A DNA stretch of 64,000 nucleotides. Origin: Ariolimax columbianus (taxonomy: Eukaryota; Mollusca; Gastropoda; Stylommatophora; Arionidae). The position numbers and the translations under genes are program-made. Below, in pieces: positions 1-11,619 of the stretch; positions within the stretch are counted from its first letter, which is position 1, and each line of letters opens with the position of its first letter. The notes under the pieces were generated by a model. That model was not told the origin of the DNA, did not search any database, and saw nothing but the letters and a program-made list of their open reading frames with translations. The stretch lies in contig JAVGWX010000006.1 of assembly GCA_036924085.1 (NCBI GenBank), positions 40,930,246 to 40,994,245 of the forward strand, read 5' to 3'.

Positions 1-484
1 CCCCAAGGAAGAATTCGGGAAACCTTTTTATTTCACAGTGAAACCTGAACGAACGAAGTCGCAGAAAGTCAGAAGTCACAGACACGTTACCAGAGAGCAG
101 AAAGAAGAAGCAAGAACATCGTTTGCAATTAGATTATGTTGTTATGGAGAGAAATAGATACGAATTGATCAAGAGATTACGAACCTGGGAATCGATTAAA
201 GCAGAGATCATCTTGCTATTTGCAAACATTCTCCTAGTTGTATTTGTGTAATCGTATCAGGTTGTGTAATACAATTCATTATTGATTTCTAATTCTAAAA
301 AATAAATAATTTTGTGTTTAATTTTTGAAGGGGAAGTAATTCAAAAGCAACAATTTAGTCTAAGGGAGATAACATGTTACTCACATCTCATTCTGTTGGT
401 GCTTAATTCGTTAAATATTTTACTTTGTGATTAATTAATGTCTTATTGCTTCTGTATTTGTCGTTTTCTCGTTCGTTCATTTCT

Positions 485-838
485 ATAATAGTCTAAACTT
501 TAGCTTTATCACTAATTTATGCCATAGTTAAAACTTTAGCTACATCATTAATTACTCTCATAATTAAAGCTTTAGCTACATTTTCCAATCCTTTCAAAGT
601 CTAAAATTTAGCTACATTTTTCATTCCTTGCATAGTTTAAACTATAACTACATTATTCATTCTTTGCAAAGTCTAAACTTTAGCTACCTTATCTATTTTT
701 TGAAAAGTCTAAACTTTAGCTACATTATCTATTCCTTGCAAATTCTAAACTTTAGCAACACATTAATTCCTTACATAGTCTAAACTTTAGCTGCATCATT
801 CATTCTTTGCAAAGTCTGAACATTAGCTATATATTAAC
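485..838. repeat. degenerate ~37-bp AT-rich tandem repeat
   Basis: About nine to ten imperfect units built around CTAAACTTTAGCTACAT followed by a T-rich half with CATTCCTTGCAAAGT. One or two stray units recur near 1140-1195. The flanking DNA (1-484 and 910-1300) is AT-rich and shows no gene that I can support. Confidence 0.8.
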
Positions 839-875
839 TCTTAAAGCTGATACAAAAAAAAGTTTATAAATTTTC

Positions 876-877
876 AC

Positions 878-909
<32 letters not shown>
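876..909. repeat. (CA)n microsatellite
   Basis: Run of CA dinucleotides with one or two interruptions. Confidence 0.85.
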
Positions 910-1300
910 TAACACGCCTTCAGTGTGAGGTCCTTCCATTGCACTTCGGTAGGGTTAACCTCTGAGTTCGTCATAACTATCATAGGTATATACAGACGCA
1001 CACATTCATCCAAGCACTGGTTAATACGTCGTGGTTTCGTCTAAAAAAATACGGTTCTGGGTGGAAAACGCTGTGCCTCCGCCAGTAGAATACAGAGAGA
1101 CAAACCTTTAGCCAAACAAAACCAAAATATGTCTCTCGTAGTCTAAGTTTATCTACATATTCATTCCTTGCTTATTCTAAACTTTACCTTCCTCATTCCT
1201 TTCTCAAATAGTCTACATCTAAACTTCGAGGATCGTTCAAATGAAACTGATACCTTTAATTCTTTTTGGGAAAAAAAAATTTCAGCAGACAAAATGCCAT

Positions 1301-1531
1301 TTATTTTTCGATATAATCTCTTGCTACGTACATGCGTTTAAGGAATGATTTAAAAGCTTCAGCGTAGAAAGATTTGTCAGTATGTCTGAACCAATCCAGG
1401 ACAGCCTGTTTCACTTCGTCCTCAGTGCTGAAATGCTGACCTCCCTTAAATTCTTTTTGGTGGTCCAAACAGGTGGAAATCGCTTAAAGCAAGGTCTGGG
1501 TAGTAAGGTGGATGTGGCAATAACTGCCAGT
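1301..1531 (-). mobile_element. mariner-type transposase C-terminal relic
   Basis: Read on the minus strand, the segment encodes the end of a mariner/Tc1-type DDE transposase. It opens with LLPHPPYYPDLALSDFHLFG, the well-known block around the third catalytic acidic residue (normally HPPYSPDLAPSD.HLF). After an apparent one-base shift it continues open through FSTEDEVKQAVLDWF and ends YVARDYIEK plus a TAA stop at 1303-1301. No upstream catalytic core is recognisable, so this is a 3' fragment. It is short and frame-shifted, hence inactive. The family identification rests on these motifs; the subfamily is not determined. Confidence 0.8.
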
Positions 1532-2129
1532 TGAATTACTGCAGACGGCACATCGTGCGATGAGCCGTGCAAGGCCGAGCGTCAACCGCCGCTTGTTGTC
1601 TGCAGTGATCCGATCTGAAGACAGCCTCAGGCCGACGGTGAATTTGAATCGGACGATACATCTGTCAAAATGTAATGCAGGGTGTTCTAAGGCGAGACAG
1701 AGCTGTGTGTGACCTTTGCACTATTACAAAACGGAAACACAGCGGAACTTATAGATTCGAGGCTCCGAATGTTTGGGAGATGGTAAGCCAAACAATGGCT
1801 CCTCAGAATTGTTTTACCTCAACACTCGACATTGCGCACCGTCGAATGCATCACGCTTCCATCTGTGGTCTAGAAGGAGCCAGAAACATGTCTGGTATCT
1901 GCTCAGTATGGGAAGTTAAGCCACGGTACGCCCCAGTAACATTAACATGAATCCTCAAGAGCTAATCGCTCAGGGGAGATGATTCATTATAAGAAGAATT
2001 CCTTACCGGTTTGTCTAGGAAAAAACCAATTCTCCTTCTTGATCTCTTTTTGCAACATCATATACTTAGATTTGCATTATGTTATCTCATTTTTTGTGCC
2101 AATTATTTTGTATTATTTATGATCCCCGT
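1532..2129. other. unassigned intergenic DNA
   Basis: A 91-codon open frame at 1675-1950 is present but has no motif I recognise and no splice or promoter context. I see no supportable gene here. Confidence 0.4.
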
Positions 2130-2275
2130 GGTAGTGAACACAACGCAGATAAAACCACGCACAGCACAACTACCTGCAGAATTTGGTCGACCTTCATCAG
2201 CACATTCGAGATGCGGGGAAAGCTACTGCACCGGCCACATAACGCCCTGTTCAGGGCCCACAAAATAGGAATCTT
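2130..2275 (-). repeat. repeat D fragment
   Basis: The minus strand matches the core of repeat D (see 8885-9750): GCAGTAGCTTTCC, then an ATGAAGGT block, then GTTGTGCT.TGC.TGG and ACTACCACGGGGATCAT. It lacks the tandem tail seen in longer copies. Confidence 0.7.
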
Positions 2276-3534
2276 ACTCATTGCCGGGATTCAACAATAA
2301 ACAACAGCACTACACCCACACGGCGCAAACTGCGTTTGGTAAGTGTTTTCCGCTGTATGTAAACTGTCAATAAACTTTGAATGCGCCAGGAGACCCCTAC
2401 AGTTTCAGGTGTCGAGTACAAACACTTTTTAATATTACCAGTTTTTACTCAAACTTAACCGTTCATTTATCTTGTATTTCTTTCTAATGTTTTAGTTATG
2501 TATACTTGAATTCCTTTAGTTCATTCAAGTCTTTCATTTCTCATCTCTACATTCTTCGGTTCATCTAATTTTTGTGTGACTTTTTTTGAACATTTGTTTT
2601 TCATCTAATCTTTAAGTTTTTTTATTCATTTTTTTCCTTAATCGATATCATCGTTCATTTCCTTCTTCTGTAAATGCTTAATTCGTCTAACATTTTATTT
2701 TGTCATTCATTCCTCCCGTCATCTATTATTTAAGTTTCTTATCCCTCTGTTAGTCTAAACATTCGGTACTTCCTTCATTGCTCCGATAGTTTAATCTTTT
2801 ACTTTTAACTTCCTTGTTCGTTCATCTCAAAACAAACACAAGATTTCAATCATTCCTTCTCCAATCCAACATTTTCAGATCAGAATTTACAATTTGTTTT
2901 TCCGTTACTGTCCGTTATTTTATAATATTTACATAATATTCTCGTCAGCAAATCACGATGTGTGTGTATGTTTCAGAGCGCGTAACACGTTAACACGCTT
3001 CGTGGGGACCAGGAGACCAAACAAAATCGGGCGTCTGACAAAATATGTTAACATATTGCCAGTTGACAGGAAATACTAGGTTGTATGTTTCTTAATGTGT
3101 GCGTGTATCAGAAATACTGTCACTTTTAAATTGTCTTTTCGTAGTCTTAGGTTTCAATCAATTTGACAGCATTTCCAGTAGCGTTGATTTGTTGAAAAGT
3201 TTTCCGGCGCATATACAGATCTATCTTAGCATTTGCGTCTTTCAGCTCCTTAGAGACCATAGGACTGTAACAGTTAGTCGCTAGGACTTTCCATTTGGAT
3301 CGTTTTTTAAAAAATCAGTTCGCCAGTCTCTCGTTGTCCATGCATCCCCTTCACAATCTTTATATTTATATACCAGCCGACTAGCTGCTCTTTTTCCTGT
3401 ATGTTCTCACCTATCACATGTCTAGTTATAATGTTAGGTTTCTGCAAGAAAGTGTGTCCTGTTAATCTCTATTTTATCTCTTTAATCGTACTCTTTTAGA
3501 TTAGTAAGTAAAGTAAAAAAATTATTACGCGGAT
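2276..3534. other. unassigned T-rich DNA
   Basis: T-rich sequence with CATT/TTCATT runs vaguely like the 485-838 repeat. The small open frames at 2894-3284 have no recognisable motif. I see no gene. Confidence 0.4.
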
Positions 3535-3790
3535 CATCCGGTTAATATTTCCCTCGATCTCTGAGTAGTGAGATCAGACACCCGTGTTCAGTGGTGCGCA
3601 CGTTAAAAATAATTTAGCAGTTGGAAATCGAAAAGAGGAGGCCCAACGGCTGCTTCTCGTGCAAAATTCAAGTTAAAAATCTACTAAAATTATTTTAGGG
3701 ATGTTTGCCCCACAGAGAATATGTCTCAAAAAAGGGGACTGTGTGCCTATAACAACAGGTCTTGGTTATGTGGTTACCGGAGCGGCTTAG
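3535..3790 (+). mobile_element. SINE-C, 5'-truncated copy
   Basis: Closely matches the body of the complete copy at 16020-16345: GGATCATCCGGT near the start, GACACCCGTGT, GGAAATCGAAAAGAG, GGTT/AGTTAAAAATCTACT and CACAGAGAATATGTC in the same order. The tRNA-like head is missing. Confidence 0.75.
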
Positions 3791-3927
3791 ATGGCGCCTG
3801 ACAGGATGTGGGTCTACAGATGCTGGGATTGACCTAACAAATCACCGGTGGTTTTTCACATTAAAAAATATTTAACAAAGGGGGTCGCACCTCCCCACGA
3901 GGTCTAACGAAATAATTGGACTGAAGA

Positions 3928-4295
3928 CAAACAGACAGACAGACAGACACATAGACAGACAGACACATAGACAGACAGACACATAGACAGACAGACACAT
4001 AGACAGACACATAGACAGACAGACACATAGACAGACAGACACATAGACAGACAGACACATAGACAGACACACAGACAGACAGACACATAGACAGACAGAC
4101 ACATAGACCGACAGACACATAGACAGACAGACATATAGACAGACACATAGACAGACAAACACATAGACAGACAGACACATAGACAGACAGACACATAGAC
4201 AGACAGACACATAGACAGACAGACACATAGACAGACAGACACATAGACAGACAGAGACATAGACAGACAGACACATAGACAGACAGACACATAGA
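3928..4295. repeat. AGAC/ATAG microsatellite (16- and 12-bp variants)
   Basis: Tandem array of AGACAGACAGACACAT with 12-bp variants. It ends about 55 bp before the 39-bp satellite. Both strands read open for long stretches (cysteine/serine/valine-rich on the minus strand), but this is repeat artefact. Confidence 0.95.
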
Positions 4296-4348
4296 CAGTG
4301 TGCGAAGAAGAGAATGTGAGAAGGAGATAAAATTAAATAATGACATCT

Positions 4349-7300
4349 GGAGAGAGGCAGACAGAGCAGCCCAGGACCGTGTACGCTGGAGAGAGGCAGA
4401 CAGAGCAGCCCAGGACCGTGTACGCTGGAGAGAGGCAGACAGAGCAGCCCAGGACCGTGTACGCTGGAGAGAGGCAGAAAGAGCAGCCCAGGACCGTGTA
4501 CGCTGGAGAGAGGCAGACAGAGCAGCCCAGGACCGTGTACGCTGGAGAGAGGCAGACAGAGCAGCCCAGGACCGTGTACGCTGGAGAGAGGCAGACAGAG
4601 CAGCCCAGGACCGTGTACGCTGGAGAGAGGCAGACAGAGCAGCCCAGGACCGTGTACGCTGGAGAGAGGCAGACAGAGCAGCCCAGGACCGTGTACACTG
4701 GAGAGAGGCAGACAGAGCAGCCCAGGACCGTGTACGCTGGAGAGAGGCAGAAAGAGCAGCCCAGGACCGTGTACGCTGGAGAGAGGCAGACAGAGCAGCC
4801 CAGGACCGTGTACGCTGGAGAGAGGCAGACAGAGCAGCCCAGGACCGTGTACGCTGGAGAGAGGCAGACAGAGCAGCCCAGGACCGTGTACGCTGGAGAG
4901 AGGCAGACAGAGCAGCCCAGGACCGTGTACGCTGGAGAGAGGCAGACAGAGCAGCCCAGGACCGTGTACGCTGGAGAGAGGCAGACAGAGCAGCCCAGGA
5001 CCGTATACGCTGGAGAGAGGCAGACAGAGCAGCCCAGGACCGTGTACGCTGGAGAGAGGCAGACAGAGCAGCCCAGGACCGTGTACGCTGGAGAGAGGCA
5101 GACAGAGCAGCCCAGGACCGTGTACGCTGGAGAGAGGCAGACAGAGCAGCCCAGGACCGTGTACGCTGGAGAGAGGCAGACAGAGCAGCCCAGGACCGTT
5201 TACGCTGGAGAGTGGCAGACAGAGCAGCCCAGGACCGTGTACGCTGGAGAGAGGCAGACAGAGCAGCCCAGGACCGTGTACGCTGGAGAGAGGCAGACAG
5301 AGCAGCCCAGGACCGTGTACGCTGGAGAGAGGCAGACAGAGCAGCCCAGGACCGTGTACGCTGGAGAGAGGCAGACAGAGCAGCCCAGGACCGTGTACGC
5401 TGGAGAGAGGCAGACAGAGCAGCCCAGGACCGTGTACGCTGGAGAGTGGCAGACAGAGCAGCCCAGGACCGTGTACGCTGGAGAGAGGCAGACAGAGCAG
5501 CCCAGGACCGTGTACGCTGGAGAGAGGCAGACAGAGCAGCCCAGGACCGTGTACGCTGGAGAGAGGCAGACAGAGCAGCCCAGGACCGTGTACGCTGGAG
5601 AGAGGCAGACAGAGCAGCCCAGGACCGTGTACGCTGGAGAGAGGCAGACAGAGCAGCCCAGGACCGTGTACGCTGGAGAGAGGCAGACAGAGCAGCCCAG
5701 GACCGTGTACGCTGGAGAGAGGCAGACAGAGCAGCCCAGGACCGTGTACGCTGGAGAGAGGCAGACAGAGCAGCCCAGGACCGTGTACGCTGGAGAGAGG
5801 CAGACAGAGCAGCCCAGGACCGTGTACGCTGGAGAGAGGCAGACAGAGCAGCCCAGGACCGTGTACGCTGGAGAGAGGCAGACAGAGCAGCCCAAGACCG
5901 TGTACGCTGGAGAGAGGCAGACAGAGCAGCCCAGGACCGTGTACGCTGGAGAGAGGCAGACAGAGCAGCCCAGAACCGTGTACGCTGAAGAGAGGCAGAC
6001 AGAGCAGCCCAGGACCGTGTACGCTGGAGAGAGGCAGACAGAGCAGCCCAGGACCGTGTACGCTGGAGAGAGGCAGACAGAGCAGCCCAGGACCGTGTAC
6101 TCTGGAGAGAGGCAGACAGAGCAGCCCAGGACCGTGTACGCTGGAGAGAGGCAGACAGAGCAGCCCAGGACCGTGTACGCTGGAGAGAGGCAGACAGAGC
6201 AGCCCAGGACCGTGTACGCTGGAGAGTGGCAGACAGAGCAGCCCAGGACCGTGTACGCTGGAGAGAGGCAGACAGAGCAGCCCAGGACCGTGTACGCTGG
6301 AGAGAGGCAGACAGAGCAGCCCAGGACCGTGTACGCTGGAGAGAGGCAGACAGAGCAGCCCAGGACCGTGTACGCTGGAGAGAGGCAGACAGAGCAGCCC
6401 AGGACCGTGTACGCTGGAGAGAGGCAGACAGAGCAGCCCAGGACCGTGTACGCTGGAGAGAGGCAGACAGAGCAGCCCAGGACCGTGTACGCTGGAGAGA
6501 GGCAGACAGAGCAGCCCAGGACCGTGTACGCTGGAGAGAGGCAGACAGAGCAGCCCAGGACCGTGTACGCTGGAGAGAGGCAGACAGAGCAGCCCAGGAC
6601 CGTGTACGCTGGAGAGAGGCAGACAGAGCAGCCCAGGACCGTGTACGCTGGAGAGAGGCAGACAGAGCAGCCCAGGACCGTGTACGCTGGAGAGAGGCAG
6701 ACAGAGCAGCCCAGGACCGTGTACGCTGGAGTGAGGCAGACAGAGCAGCCCAGAACCGTGTACGCTGAAGAGAGGCAGACAGAGCAGCCCAGGACCGTGT
6801 ACGCTGGAGAGAGGCAGACAGAGCAGCCCAGGACCGTGTACGCTGGAGAGAGGCAGACAGAGCAGCCCAGGACCGTGTACTCTGGAGAGAGGCAGACAGA
6901 GCAGCCCAGGACCGTGTACGCTGGAGAGAGGCAGACAGAGCAGCCCAGGACCGTGTACGCTGGAGAGAGGCAGACAGAGCAGCCCAGGACCGTGTACGCT
7001 GGAGAGAGGCAGACAGAGCAGCCCAGGACCGTGTACGCTGGAGAGAGGCAGACAGAGCAGCCCAAGACCGTGTACGCCGGAGAGAGGCAGACAGAGCAGC
7101 CCAGGACCGTGTACGCTGGAGAGAGGCAGACAGAGCAGCCCAGGACCGTGTACGCCGGAGAGAGGCAGACAGAGCAGCCCAGGACCGTGTACGCTGGAGA
7201 GAGGCAGACAGAGCAGCCCAGGACCGTGTACGCTGGAGAGAGGCAGAAAGAGCAGCCCAGGACCGTGTACGCTGGAGAGAGGCAGAAAGAGCAGCCCAGG

Positions 7301-7351
7301 ACCGTGTACGCTGGAGAGAGGCAGAAAGAGCAACCCAGGACCGTGTACGCT
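4349..7351. repeat. 39-bp satellite, 77 tandem copies
   Basis: The array is 3,003 bp long, which is exactly 77 x 39 bp. The unit runs GGAGAGAGGCAGACAGAGCA, then GCCCAGGACC, then GTGTACGCT. Because 39 is a multiple of three and the unit has few stops, several frames on both strands stay open for 500 to 1,190 codons; none has independent support as a gene. Rare variants mark block structure. GGAGAGTGG at 5441 recurs at 6221, CCCAGAACC in the line at 5941 recurs at 6721, and TACTCTGG in the line at 6061 recurs at 6841, each shifted 780 bp (20 units). The CCCAAGACC variant at 5891 recurs 1,170 bp (30 units) later. The 3' edge passes directly into a LINE-B 3' end, from which the unit may derive. 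Confidence 0.97.
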
Positions 7352-7375
7352 GACGAGATGCTGTCGATGTGGGGA

Positions 7376-7580
7376 GAGCGACCATACTCGCAAAGCTGCG
7401 GGGGACCGGCGAAGACCTGAAACGCATAGTCTCCTTCACGAACCTCGCCGGACTAGAAGCATCAGTTGCTCGATGAAGAGGAAGAAAAAGAAAAAGAAGA
7501 AGAAGAAGCAGAAGAAGAAGAAGAATGTATGGTCCTTTTTAGTTCAACCAGCAGCACTGGTTTGTTGTAAATGGTTGAAA
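7376..7580 (+). mobile_element. LINE-B 3' end, identical to 13261-13465
   Basis: These 205 bp match 13261-13465 with no mismatch that I can find. They include the end of the LINE-B reading frame ([11 protein letters not shown] then stop), an irregular AAG-rich tail, and about 55 bp of non-coding sequence beyond the tail. The usual LINE-B sequence just upstream is replaced by the 39-bp satellite. Confidence 0.88.
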
Positions 7581-7581
7581 T

Positions 7582-8364
7582 GAGGAGCATGAGGAGCGAC
7601 GGGTTTTGATTGATTTATTGACACTTTTCGCGATTAGCTGAAAGAGACTGGACACTTAAGGGTCTACCCGGAGTGCATGACGGATGACGCCGATTCTTCA
7701 CAAAACAGAACAGAATTAGTTGTGCTAGTTCTGAGTTCACATCTACCCTGATCAGCGGCATTGGCAACCTAAGTCTCATCTCCTGGGCCAGAAGCTTATC
7801 GTCTGATGTTGTCAACTCGTGTACTGGAAATGTATCTTTATGCAGTCAATCTACCTTCTTCTCGGTCACCCTCTCTCTCGGAAGCCAGTCCCCCGGGCAC
7901 TGTAAGCTGATCAGTGAACGCTCATGAGATGACTGGACCATCGCACTTTCTCTCTAGACATGTGTTAGACACATGGGATAGAACAGAATGTTAATTAATA
8001 CATTATTTTTTCGCGACAGATGCTTATAGAGACACATATTTTGTTTAAACAAGACAAAATGGTGAGGAGAAAAGAATAAAAATCAAAGATATGGTAATTG
8101 AAGTTAAAATCATTAATATATTTTGTTTCGTTAACACACATATAGTTGGGTTTTTTTCTAAATCGTTTCCAGAAAGCGACAAATATTTGAACAGACCAGA
8201 CAAATAATCTTAAAACACTCACTTTTTAATCAAAGACAATGAAACGAAAACTGGAAATTTTAAAAATAAAAAAGATTGCTAACGCTAGAGTTGTTTAAAG
8301 GCTATTGTTTATTATTGAATTGCCTTGTCTTACTTATCCAGTAGTTCGATCTTGTCCATAATGT
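7582..8364. other. unassigned DNA
   Basis: No recognisable coding motif. The minus-strand open frames at 7615-7815 and 7995-8222 have no family features. Confidence 0.4.
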
Positions 8365-8666
8365 CAAGGTGTCTTCGGGCCTTCCCTCCATCTCGGACAC
8401 TCTGGTCCGCCGCCGCCTGTCTCTGTTTGGTCACGTGGTTCGACTTGACCAGGAAGTTCCGGCTCACCAGAGAATATCCAAGTCGGCAATATGTAACAAC
8501 GGTCTCCCTCCAGCCAACTGGAGGCATGGGACGGACCGTCCCCGTTCTACATGGCTCCGACAGATAGCAGTCCCTCCTTCGGCACTGAACGAGGTTTGGC
8601 TACAAGCCTCAGCGGTTGGACATGGTAGTGGTCGATCGATGCAACGGCTCTAGATGCCTTGGCGAA

Positions 8667-8709
<43 letters not shown>

Positions 8710-8750
8710 TTATTATTATAATTATTATTATTATTATTATTATTGTCTTA
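8365..8750 (+). mobile_element. LINE 3' end with (ATT)n tail
   Basis: The plus-strand frame from 8369 reads SISDTLVRRRLSLFGHVVRL, then a GRPRSTWLRQI-like block and GHGSGRS before a stop. This is the C-terminal arrangement seen after the thumb of many non-LTR reverse transcriptases (LFGHV.R and RP...W motifs). It is followed by about 75 bp of ATT repeats, the likely 3' tail. Only the last ~95 codons survive. I cannot place the clade. Confidence 0.65.
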
Positions 8751-8884
8751 CTTCCTCAATTAATAATGATTGCAGGAGAACATTGCTCACAGGACCGTTT
8801 AGTGCATGAGGAGAGACACGGTCAACATCACTCTACAGCCAGAGAGCAGGTTTTCTCGTTGTTCTTTGTGAATGCCTACAATGA

Positions 8885-9750
8885 GCAGGTTAACCCTTTT
8901 GTGTGCCCTGAAAATGGCATCAAGTGGCGGGTTGCAGTAGCTTTCCTCACGTACCGAGCGTGCTGATGAAGGTGGTCCGGGGTCATCCAGGCGATTGTGC
9001 TATGCTTGGCTTCATCTGCGTGTCATTCACTACTACGGGGATCATGTCGATCCCTCATCTCGTTAGCCAGACTGCCATGAAAACAGCCCGTTTCCAGCGA
9101 AGGATACTAGGAAGCCGAGGTAAGGGTCTTGGCCAGTAAGTTTTGCCTGACCCTCACTAACATCTCTGACTAGTATATTTTGCCTAACCCAGACTACCAT
9201 GTCTTCTTCTTCTTCTTCGTACGCAGTCAGACAGTAACCATTATTTTTTCGAAAAAAGCGGCGGTCATCCTGAGGCTGTCGCCACTGCCATAGAGCTTGT
9301 CTTGCAGTTCCACTGGTGATGGCCACATCTGCTCTCTCTGATCCTCGTATGTCGGGCAGTTCTGCAGCAGATGTTCAGCGGTCATTTTACCAGTACCGCA
9401 CTGGCATTCGTCGGTACCACCTTTCTTCAGTTTGTTGAATAGGTGGTACCTCAGTCTATTGTGGCCAGTGCGAAGTCTGAAGACAACGACCTGCTCTCTT
9501 CGGTTCAACTGGTAATAGGCATCGTTTTTGGTGTAACCAGTATGTTCGGTTTCCCATTTGGTCATGTATCTGGCTTTGATAAGCCGTTTTGACTCTTCGT
9601 ACGTCATACTAGTATCTGTTTGTGATAGACTACCATGTCTGACTAGTATGTTTTGCCTGACCCTGACTAACATGTCTGCAAGTATATTTTTCCTGACCCT
9701 GACTAACATGTCTGACCAGTATATTTTGCCTGACCAAACGTTAGTCTTCC
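8885..9750 (+). repeat. repeat D with tandem 3' tail, split by LINE-A
   Basis: The longest copy of a dispersed family. The core has GTAGCTTTCCTCAC, GATGAAGGTGGTCC, TGCTATGCTTGGCTTC and CAGCCCGTTTCCAG. It is followed by about four imperfect ~37-bp units of the type TCTGACCAGTATATTTTGCC plus TGACCCTGACTAACATG, ending near GACCAAACGTTA. A LINE-A copy (9205-9626) sits within the tandem tail and is flanked by a 14-bp duplication. Other copies: 2130, 31785, 48445 and 53700. The DNA transposon class is undetermined. Confidence 0.75.
9205..9626 (-). mobile_element. LINE-A 3' fragment, insertion with 14-bp TSD
   Basis: The minus strand encodes the C-terminus of an RNase H-bearing LINE: YEESKRLIKARYMTKWETEH, VVFRLRTGHNRLRYHLFNKL, CQCGTGKMTAEHLLQNCPTY and EDQREQMWPSPV, ending near FFEK. 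An AAG-type tail (CTT repeats on the plus strand) follows. It is bounded by AGACTACCATGTCT at 9191-9204 and again at 9627-9640. The insertion is severely 5'-truncated, as is usual for target-primed reverse transcription. Confidence 0.92.
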
Positions 9751-10740
9751 TACCCATGTTGGGTTTTATGTTGTGTGTATTTTGCATTGTGCTGGCAACC
9801 TCAAAAAACCAAATTCTGCAGGTACCACACCACACCTGTAATAGCATTTCAAGCTTTGGCGGAGGATTTTTGCAGAGAACAACTGCAGTGACGAGCCGTG
9901 TTTTCCGTGAAGCAAAAATGGAAAGGTCGATATCAAGGTCAAGATCATTCCCAGCGATCAAACGAACCGGTGATTGAAGTCCCAAACAGATTTAATACAT
10001 TTTATCATGAATGGTCATTTAATCCACGCTCTTTCTATCTCACTTTTTTTTTAAATGAGGAAAAAAAATATTAGCTAACAGATTTTTCTTTTCCAACTTT
10101 CAGTACCAGGAACAGCAATCTACTTTGGGCGATGTTATCTGTAGATTCTTGTCATTAAACTCTGATATATTTTCCACATTCATCAACGACTTGAATGGAG
10201 AGGATTTGCGTAACAACTTCAGTTTCTAACTGAGAACGAATATCTGCCAATATCTAAAAGCGAAATTACCAGGTCCTCTCTTTTTTTCTAAAAATTGTTT
10301 GGAAGTCATCAATTTCAATGATCCCCTTCCAAATCCACAGCGGGGGATTCAGAGAACACGGGAATATACATTAACTACTTTCGGAATTGTAGGAACTGAT
10401 TTAAGTACAACTGTCCTTAACATGTCTTTCATTACGGCCTTTCACGGAAAATATACATTTAATGACTTACGCAGTTTAAATTTAACGGCTGTATCGCATA
10501 CAAAACATGTTTATTTGTGGAACGTTGATTTCGCGGATCAAATTTCAATTTTTCTTTGTGATTTTCATGTTGCCTGACCTACAGATCTGCGACGCGCAGC
10601 ATATAATTAAAAGATTCGCCTTATATCGATGTTGCATATAAACATGTGTTCTATTAGTATTACTGTAGCTCGCTAGCTGTCCACACTGCTTATCAATCCT
10701 CTTAAACAATATTTCTACATTTTGATTCAATTTTATTACG
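9751..10740. other. unassigned DNA with one 92-codon frame
   Basis: A plus-strand open frame at 10299-10577 starts MEVINFNDPLPNPQRGIQ and shows no domain I recognise. I could not find convincing splice or promoter context, so I do not call a gene. Confidence 0.35.
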
Positions 10741-11210
10741 GTAGAGTGGACAGAATTCAGAAGGCGAACACTGCCCATTATCAAATTACATCTATTTTGA
10801 AACACCCTAGAGTGATTCTTTCAAGAGGAGGATGTCAAATACACTGTTTATTCCTACATTGTGTTACCAATGTCAATCTTGGTCCTTTCTAGCAACCCAA
10901 ACGGGTAAGATTCACAGCTGTGATGTGCGCAGTGCGAGAAGTGCAGCCGGAAAGACAATCCCTGACCGAATAAACCACGCTTAGGCAGACAGTGGGGACA
11001 AACCCATTTAGTACTTACATTGACACAAATCAAGTGATTTGATAGTTTAGCCAGAACGGATTATGACCCGCCTGCAGCCAGGACATACCATATGCAGGTA
11101 TCCGATGCACGTGCAATGGGTTGACCTCAACGTAAGTGGGTTGAAGGTATCTCTGACACACTCAGATAATTGGACGTAGCGACAGCACATGCCTCCCATC
11201 TAGCAATAAT
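10741..11210 (+). mobile_element. LINE-D reverse transcriptase C-terminal relic
   Basis: Parallel to 58240-58945. In both, the order is an AGAATTCAGAAGGCGAAC-like start, TTTGAAACAC.CTAGAGT, CTGTTTATTCCTACATTGTG (encoding the FIPTLCYQCQ block typical of the post-catalytic region of some LINE RTs), then GACAAACCCATTTAGT and TATCATATGCA-like blocks (YHMQL). Multiple stops and shifts show it is dead. Confidence 0.7.
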
Positions 11211-11619
11211 AATAAATCTCCGCATTTTGCCTCTCTGCAACACATCATGGCAATAGCGGGGGAACAAGATAGGAAGAAAAAGAAGTTATATCTTCAGATA
11301 CAAGAATGTTCTAAATGAAGTGTTGTCTTACTTGGCCTGTGAATACTAACTATTCACCGAATGATGTATTGTCATCTTCTTCAGCTCCGTAAAAAGCTAC
11401 CATTTTGATCTACTGCTATTATTCCTGCTATATTAGTTTGTCAAGGTTTGGTGAGGAGAGAATGGAGAAAGATCTTGTAGGATTCTAGAAGTGGTTCGCT
11501 AAATACATTACTTTCCTTTCCTCCCCTCCCCCCCAAACAAAAGAAAAAAAAACACACACACACCCCTCTCACCCCCCCCCCCCCAATTTTTCCTTCCGGT
11601 TCAAGTGCTTGTCGTTGGA
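11211..11619. other. unassigned DNA with C-rich low complexity
   Basis: Contains a C/A-rich tract at about 11518-11586 with two poly-C runs. I see no gene. Confidence 0.5.

Noticed and set aside
3861..7439. Open frames of 560 to 1,192 codons on both strands across the 39-bp array
   Set aside because: They follow from a stop-free unit with a period divisible by three, exist in several frames at once, and their non-repeat ends are antisense to a LINE or lie in microsatellite.
10299..10577. 92-codon plus-strand frame as a gene
   Set aside because: No recognised domain, no promoter or splice context, and AT-rich surroundings; kept only as a note.
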